Shown here: piece by piece, positions 22,656-31,500 of the stretch
How positions within the stretch are numbered: the first letter of the stretch is position 1
Layout of the letters: every line of letters starts with the position of its first letter
Assembly: GCF_918797505.1 (NCBI RefSeq)
Contig: NC_092801.1
Location: forward strand, 18,165,731-18,229,730
Source of the DNA: Bemisia tabaci
Lineage: Eukaryota; Arthropoda; Insecta; Hemiptera; Aleyrodidae
Length of the DNA stretch: 64,000 nt
Direction of reading: 5' to 3'
Notes under the pieces: model-generated
What the model was told of the DNA's origin: nothing
What the model saw: the letters and a program-made list of their open reading frames with translations, nothing else
Databases searched by the model: none
Translations under genes and position numbers: made by a program

Positions 22656-22882
22656 CACTGGGAAAAAAAACACATTGGATCTAGAGTCCAGACTCTTGAA
22701 AACGTTGACAAAAAAAGGACTCTTGATTCAATCAGATTTAAGCTTAAATCAAAAGGAAATCCGCTCAAATTAAGAGGCTTGGTTCTTGATTTAAGCTTAA
22801 ATCTGATTGAATCATGAGTATTTTTTCTTGTCGATGTTTTTAAGAGTCTCGACTCTAGATCCAATGTCTTTTTTTTCCAGTG
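22656..22882. mobile_element. MITE family A (copy A7), TA duplication
   Basis: CACTGGGAAAAAAAACAC to TTTTTTTTCCAGTG; TA at 22654-22655 and 22883-22884. The 162-residue minus frame overlapping it is a fusion of MITE palindrome and flank, not a gene. Confidence 0.88.
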
Positions 22883-23148
22883 TAACGCGCGTGATCGGAG
22901 AAAAAACTTACTAAAAGGTGAAAAAAATGTGTTGAGAGGGTGTCCAGCCAAACGATGGGTAGAGGGCTCCGTGAAGAGATGGAGAGATGCCAGTTTCTGG
23001 AGGATCTCTACCATGATAGATTCCTGTGGAGAGTAGGCGTCGCAGAGCGCCCTAGCGCGCCGTAAAAGCGGCTTATCCATACATACAAAATGTGTTGAAA
23101 GGCAAGCAATTTTCAAGCATCATAATGGGCTACTAGCCATGGTCTGAC

Positions 23149-23411
23149 ACGGTGTCTAGCATCAGGATTTTCCCGATTTTCTCGATTCTATCAAGACTTG
23201 AGGTCAATCAGGATTTAAGGAAAAATCGGTCGTAAAATCAGGATTTGAGAAGAGTCGGCCGTCCGATCAGATTTTTTTATCGAGCTATTTTTGTGAAGTC
23301 AAATTACATTAATTTCTGTCAGCAAAAAATCAGGAGTTGGAAAAATTATGAAATCAGGATTTAGCAGTCAAAAATCAGGATTCCGTCAGGACTTCCCAAA
23401 ATGAAAGAAAA
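23149..23411. mobile_element. Inverted-repeat element, family P (P1)
   Basis: Ends CACGGTGTCTAG and CTAGACACCCTG, with GGTCTGA on both outer sides (7 bp). The interior is built of ATCAGGATTT words and contains TTTTTATCGAGCTATTTTTG, shared with 36301-36515. Confidence 0.65.
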
Positions 23412-23726
23412 CTAGACACCCTGGGTCTGAGAAAAATTTCACATGTTTTCTCTTCAAAATCTGACGCGAACGACGACTCAAACAACGAGAAGGCAAGAAA
23501 TTTTGGATTCGGTTCATACACCGGTCTCTGATGACCTCAGTAGACCAGTGCGCTGGATTGGATAAAAATGTTTGATTCAAGGATTTGGTCCAAAAGGTGA
23601 ACCAAATCCAGTGAGTTGCGAATATTGCATGTTGGGTTCAAGGAGCCCTATGAAAGTCCTGAAGCTGATGACCCTATCAGAAAGGGGGCACCGACATGAC
23701 AGTGATCTCCATATGGAGGTACTTAA

Positions 23727-24165
23727 TGTGATTCGATGGACGCCATATTTTGTGTCAGAACGGCATACGATATATCGCATCAATTGGTTCCATTTTTTCA
23801 GCTACTCGACATTTTATTTCTCCAATTTTGAAATCGCAATTCTGTTGTCTGGAGACTGAAGCACTCACTTACGAATTTTAACAAATAAATTCAACGTAAT
23901 AAAGGCGTGGTTTTTTCAGAAAGAAAATATCGCATTCGAGTGCAGTTTCGATATCAGTATCGAATGCGATGTTTTCTCTCTGGAAAAACTACGCCTTTAT
24001 TACGTTAAGTTTCTTTGTTAAAATTCGTAAGTGCTTTTGTCTCCTGACAACAAAATTGTGATCTCAAAATTCGAGAAAAATTACGAGTAGCTGGAAAAAT
24101 GGAACCAATTGACGCGATATATCGCGTGCCGTTCTGACACAAAATATGGTGTCCATCGAATCACC
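23727..24165. mobile_element. TTAA-flanked foldback, family Y (Y1)
   Basis: Almost entirely palindromic: TGTGATTCGATGGACGCCAT at the left, ATGGTGTCCATCGAATCACC at the right, with TTAA on both sides (23723-23726, 24166-24169). The centre CGAATGCGAT/ATCGCATTCG closes the hairpin. TTAA targets are used by the piggyBac and Kolobok superfamilies. C-runs follow at 24180. Confidence 0.85.
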
Positions 24166-24428
24166 TTAAGGAAAAAATACCCCCCCCCCCTTGAAAAAAA
24201 TACCCCCACCGCGTTATCCTTGACACGAGGTACTTTTCAGAAGAGGCACGGCAACCCCGATTGAGCTTCTCAGATTCACCCCAAGCTGAACGCTGTGCCT
24301 GCCAGGGATGAATTGAACCGCACTGAAATGAATATTCATAGCGTCGACCGAGAAAGATGCCTGCGCATGGGTTGTCGAATCGTTATCGAACCGCCAGGGT
24401 CGATACATAGTGTTGCGAAGATGAGAAT

Positions 24429-24592
24429 CAGTGGCGAAACGCGAATGATCGATTATCGATATTTCCCCTCTTGAGGCTACGGTATAGTATCGATTATTAG
24501 AGTGTTCGGTGCGAACACCCTGTTCATCGATCATTTTCCATGGTTTGAATGGCAGACCAATCGATTAAATCGCAAAGTACGCCACGCCACTG
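24429..24592. mobile_element. hAT-like MITE family F (copy F2)
   Basis: CAGTGGCGAAACGCG to GTACGCCACGCCACTG with core GTGTTCGGTGCGAACAC. Flanks ATGAGAAT and ACAGGAAT share only 5 of 8 bases, so the duplication is decayed or absent. Confidence 0.78.
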
Positions 24593-24611
24593 ACAGGAAT
24601 AACAATTCGAT

Positions 24612-24771
24612 CAGTGACATGGCGCTTTATGATATATCGATTAATCCGCCATTTAAACCTATGGAAAAGGATCGGTAAACAGGGTGTTCGCAACGAACAC
24701 CAAAATAATCGATTCTTTACCATAGCTTTAAATGGAGCAATATCGAATCGATCATTAATGCTGTGCCACTG
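24612..24771. mobile_element. hAT-like MITE family F (copy F3)
   Basis: Lies 19 bp after F2. CAGTGACATGGCGC to GCTGTGCCACTG, core GTGTTCGCAACGAACAC. Flanks AATTCGAT (24604-24611) and AAATCGAT (24772-24779), 7 of 8 identical. Confidence 0.82.
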
Positions 24772-24779
24772 AAATCGAT

Positions 24780-25342
24780 CAGGGTCATTCGATAACGGTT
24801 AAATAATCGACTCACCGGCAATCTCATTGCATGATTACGTGATAAGATTTAGTCAAGTTATCGAAAGGAAAACTCACACAAATATCAATAACCACACGTT
24901 TAGGTTTCTGGAAGCATGCATTTTCCGCACAAAATCTGGGATTTTGACATTTCCACACAACGATCGTGATTGAAGTTTTCGCACAAAATATTTCCCGCAC
25001 TAGTTACATGAAGTTACAGCAGTTACCTCGCAAGCAAATGACGAAAAAACGTACGTTGTTATCTCTTACAAAAAGTGTAGCTTTCCCCGATGAACAATAG
25101 GTCAGTAAAATGTTTCCCTCTAATTCTTCTAAATCTTTTTTTTTGTCTGTGGATTAAGAGAAACACGATTCAATTATCTGCGTGGTGTTGCCAAGTCGTG
25201 CTGAAATTAAAGTTTTCCCGGCTGATTTTGTGCGGAAATGTCAATCCACGTGTTCGTGCGGAAATGTCAAAATCGGAAATTTAGTCCGGAAATGTAAACC
25301 CACCAGTCTTCTCCTCCCCACATTAACACAAAATGTCGGTTA
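24780..25342. other. No gene; inverted word pair
   Basis: CACAAAATCTGGGATTTTGACATTTCCACAC-like sequence (first part CGCACAAAATCTGGG) near 24930 is mirrored at 25225-25285 (TTTTGTGCGGAAATGTCAA), suggesting an old foldback of ~370 bp at about 24915-25290. Confidence 0.45.
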
Positions 25343-25569
25343 CACTGGGAAAAAAAGCACATTTGATCTAGAGTCCAGACTCTTCAAAACATCGACAAGA
25401 AAAGATACTCTTGATTCAATCAGAATCTAGCTTAAATCAAGAAAGAAGCCTCTTAATTTGAGCGGATTTCCTTTTGATTTAAGCTTAAATCTGATTGAAT
25501 CAAGAGTCCTTTTTCTTGTCAATGTTTTCAAGAGTCTGGACTCTAGATCCAATGTGTTTTTTTCCAGTG
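25343..25569. mobile_element. MITE family A (copy A8)
   Basis: CACTGGGAAAAAAAGCAC to TTTTTTTCCAGTG, complete. Flanking pairs TA and CT do not match. Confidence 0.86.
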
Positions 25570-25973
25570 CTTATCATAATTGTATTGTCTCGCTCCCGTG
25601 AGAGCTGTCCGAAGCGTAGCACTCCCGAATCAAGCGGTATCCTTGCACCGACTTTCAAGTTTATAGAATTGTGTTTTCGCCTTTTTCTCACGCACATAAC
25701 TTAACCTCACCACCAGACCCCCCTATCCCCCTCGTTCCCCCTCACGCTGACTTCGCGTGGTGACTGTTCGTTAGATAGCCAGCGACTTTTCATCCGCTTC
25801 TCATTTATCATTCAACGAGATTCTTCGCTCTCGGAGTTGATTACACTTATCACTCGCGCGGGAAGCCACTCCGACGAATCGAGGTAAAACACCGCACGAA
25901 AATCCGTACGGCGCCGGATTTATTCCGACGAATGTATATTTCCTGGAATGGGTCGGTTGCGCTAGTCATAGAA
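25570..25973. other. No recognisable gene
   Basis: Pyrimidine-rich at 25700-25745, otherwise unique. No frame supported. Confidence 0.4.
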
Positions 25974-26168
25974 CCCTGAAAGAAAAGCCTCTTGGATCCT
26001 GAGTCCATACTCTTAAAAAATGTGACAAGAAAAAGTACTCTTGATTCAATCGGATTTTTGCTTGAATCAAGAACCAAGCCTCTCAATTTGAGCGGATTTC
26101 CTTTTGATTTAAGCAAAAATCCGATTGAATCAAGAGTAATTTTTCTTGTCAGATATTTTAAGAGTCTG
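25974..26168. mobile_element. MITE family A (copy A9), end lost at B3 insertion
   Basis: Opens CCCTGAAAGAAAAGCC, with standard arms through TTTTAAGAGTCTG, then stops where B3 begins. After B3 the sequence (26509 on) resembles the start of another A-type arm rather than the missing end, so the locus is rearranged. Confidence 0.72.
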
Positions 26169-26506
26169 CACGGAGAAAAAAACTTCGTGCGTGGGACCCG
26201 AAGTTTAGGTCATATGGATCTCTGAAGTTTTCGGATTGAGCATCTGAGCACTTTAGGTCCAGCTGCTGAGGTTTGGATCACACATCTGAAACTTCAGTTC
26301 TTACATCTGAAGTACTTCGGTTTTCACATCCGAAAAACTTCGGTTCTCACATCCGAAAACTTCGGTTCTCACATCTGAAGTACTTCAGATGTAAGAACTG
26401 AAGTTTCAGATGTGTGATCCGAACCTCGACAGCTAGACCTAAAGTGTTCAGATGCTCAATCCGAACCTGAACTTCGGGTCCCACGCACGACGTTTTTTTC
26501 TCCGTG
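26169..26506. mobile_element. MITE family B (copy B3), TG duplication
   Basis: CACGGAGAAAAAAACTTCG to CGTTTTTTTCTCCGTG, TG on both sides (26167-26168 and 26507-26508). It is slightly shortened near the right arm compared with B1. Inserted in A9. Confidence 0.87.
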
Positions 26507-26508
26507 TG

Positions 26509-27306
26509 AATTCTAAAAAATGGGACAAGAAGAAATACTCTTGATTCAACCGGATTTTTGCTGGAACTTGATCACATTGTTGGGAATATTCATGAGTTTT
26601 TCATATAATTTTACTCATTTTTCCTCGGAGATTTGAAAAATGAGAATGAAAAAAGTATTTGCCGAATGACGCATGGGGCGAATTCCGGCAACACTGTATC
26701 GCGCATACGGCGTTCTTCCCAAGTGCGGTAGCACTCTGGCCGAGTACTTGGCGCTGACCGGTCCGGGATTTTGAATAATTCAAAAGCGCACCGCGGTTCC
26801 AGTTTCGACCACTCGCGGCGCTGCGGTCGCATTTTGATTTCCGACCCTTCGCCATCCACCCATCAACTCCTTCACCACGGATCATTTAACCGTGCACCGA
26901 TGAGCTGTGACGTCAGTGCGAACGCCGTCCAACGACCAGACGCATTTAAACCTGAGAACCTTTAAAGGAATAGAGTGAGGTACATATATAGGGAGAGTCC
27001 CGGCATGTCGGTAATTTTGAGATTAGATCACGGAGTTTTTATGTTTTTAAGGCCCATAATTACAGGGTGTCTATAAGTCTGGAATTTCCGGAAAGTCCGG
27101 GAGTAGTACTGATTTTTTAAAGGCGGTCCGGAAGTACTAGAAAAAAAGTACCGCAGATTTTCTGGAATTTTTTAAATTTTTTTTCATTTTTGTCGCAACT
27201 TGGGCGAGAAATTTTTTTGGAATTTTTTGATTTTCGTCAATTGGAGGTAGGCACAGAAAAAGTACTGAATTTTCTCGTGGAGGAGGTACTGAATTTTTAG
27301 GGAATG
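26509..27306. other. A-like fragment, unique block, T-like fragment, BEL target
   Basis: 26517-26572 resembles an A arm (GACAAGAAGAAATACTCTTG). 26655-26900 is GC-richer and unique. 26980-27000 (TATATAGGGAGAGTCCCGG) resembles a T terminus. From 27064 an ACAGGGTGTCTA word begins a repeat that resumes after the retrotransposon and ends AGACACCCT at about 35028. Confidence 0.5.
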
Positions 27307-27311
27307 CACTG

Positions 27312-28455
27312 TGTAAGGATTGAGCGGGTCAAAAAAATACCAGAAAAAATGAGTGTAGCCAAAAAGTGATAAGTTTCCGAGGGACCAAAGAATATGGGAT
27401 GACGGCTCAAAAATGGTGAAGAAACATGTGCTAGACCTAAAAGGTTGGAGGTGATTGTACCGAGAGATCAAAGAATGAAAGGATCGAAAAGAAAGAGAAA
27501 ATGGAATAATATATGCGGTTTTCAAGTGAGAGACTATTTTTTATTGATCAGAAGGATCCTGTCCTAGGTGATTTTATTTTTACCAGGCTCAAAGTGAGCC
27601 GGCTACTACCATGGGTAGGAGACCTGAAGGGCCACCAGGCACGTAATGCGCCGGCTTCTGCTTTGCGCAGGAAAGTCAGAAGGACTTGAAATTTTGAATA
27701 CTACTCTGTGCTATTGCACTTACTTTTACTCCGGATTCATATGAATCGGCTTCTCCGGTAGGAGGATTTGATACAAACGTGAATTTAGTTAGAGATGTCT
27801 TGAAATTTTTCCTGGGTGAATTTAGATAGGACTGCCAAAAGTGGAATATTAAAGTTGATTTCGTGATGACCCTGAGAGATTAGCCGCTCCGATCGCTATA
27901 GATGGGTTGATTCAGCTTGCTCGCCAAATTCGCTCCTTGACCTTGCTCGAGGAACTTGATTCTTGACTTGGGTTCGGGTTTCCTTTCTGGCTGCTGCTTG
28001 AACTTGGTTGAGTCTTGGTTTCCTGGGTCTTGATTAGCTTGCTTCGCTGCTTGGCTGGATCTGGAGACTGGGTGTTGATCGGACGGCGCATCACTTAGAA
28101 GTGAATTCATGGAGCGCAGCGTCCCAGTATTTATACCGGTCGCGTGAGAGAGCGTTGCCGCGAGCTTGGCTGTGATTGGTCGACGCGAGCGCTGTGTGAG
28201 AAATTGGCGGGAGTACCGCTATGCGAGTTTGAACTTCGCGGGAGCACCGCTAGGCGAGATTGAACTTGGCGGGCGCTGTGGAGACTAAGTTTTGGACGTT
28301 TTGAATTTCGCGCCCGCGCGCGGCTCGTGATTGGTGCGCTGCCTCGCGTTCATTCTGAGGCTGGGGCCAATGGAATTCAGCGGAGCTTTTTGCTCCCGGA
28401 TTCATCACTGTGATTGGATTTCTAATGATTATTATTTTGTAGGTGAAACCGAACA
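27312..28455 (-). repeat. BEL/Pao 3' LTR
   Basis: 1144 bp, plus-strand start TGTAAGGATTGAGCGGG and end GTGAAACCGAACA. Compared with the other LTR it has three extra bases near 27474, one extra A near 28448, and A instead of G at two places (near 27414 and 27703). Carries a 76-codon minus-strand frame (27880-28110), Gln/Ser/Lys-rich, that starts about at the predicted transcription start and is probably not translated. Confidence 0.95.
27540..27545 (-). promoter_or_regulatory. Possible polyadenylation signal in 3' LTR
   Basis: AATAAA on the minus strand, about 580 bp downstream of the LTR TATA box. The equivalent in the 5' LTR is at 34055-34060. A 3' end just downstream would give an R region of roughly 0.6 kb; this is inference. 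Confidence 0.4.
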
Positions 28456-28457
28456 TA

Positions 28458-28465
28458 CTCCCCCC
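28458..28465 (-). other. Polypurine tract of the BEL/Pao element
   Basis: GGGGGGAG on the minus strand, two bases before the 3' LTR. This is the usual place for the primer of plus-strand DNA synthesis. Confidence 0.75.
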
Positions 28466-28539
28466 GTTGAACGAGTGAACTCGTTCAAGAAGCTGGACTT
28501 ATTTTCATGCGGGTTCGCAATACATACAGCGGGATCTCC

Positions 28540-31500
28540 CTATTGGTCGGTTTCGGGTAGTGGCAGGCGGCATAATTTTGACACGGGTCTGCGTAGGGTG
28601 CCGGTTTGAGTTTTTACGTCTACCACTCTTATAATTTTGTCAGGGCCTGGAAAGCAGTTTGTGACTTTGCCCATGCGCCAATGCAATGGTGCCAAATCTG
28701 GGTCTTGTATCAGAACTAGGTCCCCATTTTTCAGTTTTTGGGTTGATTTCAGCCATTTTGAGCGCTGACGTAATGTGTTAATGTACTCATTTTTCCAGAT
28801 CTTCCAGAAGCTTTGGCTGGCTTGTTGGATCACCTGCCAACGATCCAAATGGTTTAATTTTATATCCGTTAGATCATGCTCGGGGAGTGAGTTCATTGTG
28901 TCGCCTATGAGAAAATGAGCCGGGGTCAAGGCTCCAATTTCAGATGGGTCGGTCGAAATCGGGCAGAGAGGACGGGAGTTGAGGACGGCCTCGATTTTGT
29001 ACAGTAGTGTTGTGAACTCTTCGAAAGTGAGAACTTGAGTCCCAACTACTCTTCTTATGTGGTGTTTTACCGACTTTATTCCGGCTTCCCATAGTCCTCC
29101 AAAATTGGGACCAGACGGAGGAGAAAAATGCCAGTGAATTTCTTTCGTGGTTAAAAAGTTTGAAACTTCTTCTTTCGTGACATTGTCCTTTAAAAATTTA
29201 TAAATTTCCTTCAATTCATTATTGGCTCCGGTGAAATTGGTTCCATTATCGGAGAAGAGATTTTTGCATAATCCGCGCCGGGATACGAAGCGATCAAGAG
29301 CTGCGATGAAGGCCTCTGATGTTAGATCGCTAACACATTCAAGATGTAGAGCCTTTGTCGTCATGCAGACAAATAGTGCGAGGTATGCCTTGGTTTGGCG
29401 GGATTTTCTTAGATTGTTTTCCTTTATCGTAAAAGGTCCTCCGAAATCTAAGCCGGTGTTGAGGAAGGGCCTTGCTTCTTGGACCCGCCATTTTGGTAGG
29501 TCGCCCATCGGGGGCTGAAAGTTGGTTGGCTTTGTTTTGAAGCACGTGACACATTTTAAGATTTGAGCTCTGACTTTCTGACGGGCGTTGATGAGCCAGT
29601 ATTTAGTGTTTAGGCTCGCGAGAGTCAACTTAGGACCGCCATGCAGTGTTTCTTGGTGGCAAGAGTTGATTATTAGCTCAGAAAAGTGGCCATTTTTCGG
29701 CAGGAGGATAGGGTATTTTGCTGCAAAATTCAGCTCTGAGTGGGTTAATCGCCCTCCTACTCTTAAGAATCCTTCCTTATCGATGAACGGTCTTAGTGAT
29801 ATGAGGTTTGGAGGGGTATCCTTGGAATTTTTCAATGCGTGAATTTCGGATTTAAAATTTGATTGTTGAGTATACTTGATCCAATAGTTCCGGGCTGCCT
29901 TGAACTCGTCCGGAGATAATGGTGACTTGAGCTTAGTGCGATTTTTCGGTCTGGCGTTGTGAATAAATCGAAAGATCCACGCTGTAACTCTAATTAAACG
30001 GGTTAATTTTGAGTGTGATTCCAACAGGTTCTGGTTCCATGTTTCCTTCCTAGTTTGAACAAGAACTACGGGTTCATCTACTATGTCTTTCAATCCTTCT
30101 TGAGTGCTAGGGATGGGTTCATTACTTTTTGGCCAGCTTTCAATTGGAAGTTTCAACCATTCCGGACCGTGCCACCAGAGCTCATTATCGATCAATTTTT
30201 CGGGTTCGCAGCCGCGGGACGCTAAATCAGCGGGGTTCTCCTTTGATTTCACGTGACTCCAATCTTGAGGATTTAGTGTTTCTAGAATTTTTACGACCCG
30301 GTTTGCTTCAAATACCTTTAATCGATGAGGCGGAGTGCGGAGCCAGTCGAGGACGACGGTTGAGTCTGTGAAGGCAAATTTGCTCCTGATTTTGATGTCA
30401 TCGCAAGCTTGCAAGGAGAACTCAAGTAAATCAGTCATTAGCACTGCCCCGGATAGCTCTAGGCGTGGTATGCTCAGGACCTTCAGGGGCGCTACTCTGC
30501 TTTTGGCAAGCAGTAGGTTTACCTTGACTCTGCCATGAATGTCTTCGACCCTGAGGTATACAGTGGCTCCGTATCCCTTCTTGCTGCCGTCACAAAATGC
30601 TATCAAATCAAAGTTAGTGGCGTCCAACAAGGAGACGTGACGGGGAATTTTTATGCGGGTTATGTCAGATAGATTGGCGGCAAATTTATCCCACGAGGTT
30701 TTAATGCATTCAGGTACTTGCGCGTCCCAATCTAGTCCAAGGAGCCAAATTTGCTGTATAAACTGCTTTGCCATTAATACTATGGGTGTTATCAATCCGA
30801 GCGGGTCAAAAATTCGGAATATTAGAGAGAGAATGCCTCGTTTTGTGAAAACTACGGGTAGGCGGTCCAATTTGTAGGAAAATGTATCTGGTACAGGTTG
30901 CCACTGGAGGCCCAAGGCGGAGACGGCTCCTTCCCCGTCTGAGAAATTCAACGGCGTTTCTAGGATGCTAGATTTTGGCAACCCTTCAAGAATCTCGGGT
31001 TCGTTGGTGGACCATTTTTTCAGCTCAAATTTGCACTCCCCAGCTATCCCAGTTAATTGCTTCACGCAATTTTTGGCCTTACTGATTGAGTCCGCTCCGG
31101 CCAAGATGTCATCGACAAAAATTCGCTTTTTGATGATAGGGGAGGCGTCTGGGTACTTGTGTCCTTCATCCTGTTCAAGTTGATTCACGGTTCTAAGAGA
31201 CAGGAAGGAGGATGCTCGCTCGCCGTACGTAACCGTGTTTAACTCGTATTCCTCGATGTCTTGCGAAGGGTCGTCGCGCCATAAGATGTGCTGATACTCT
31301 CTGTCCTCTGGTCTTATCAGTATTTGGCGGTACATTTTGCAGATATCCGTGGTGAAGGCATATTTGGGTAGGCGAAACCTGGTTAGGATTTCGGCGATGT
31401 CTGATTGTAGCTTCTTGCCTGCATATTGGCACTCGTTCAGAGACTTGCCACTGGTCGTCTTCATTGAAGCATCGAAAACAGTGCGCATTTTGGTTGTTGC

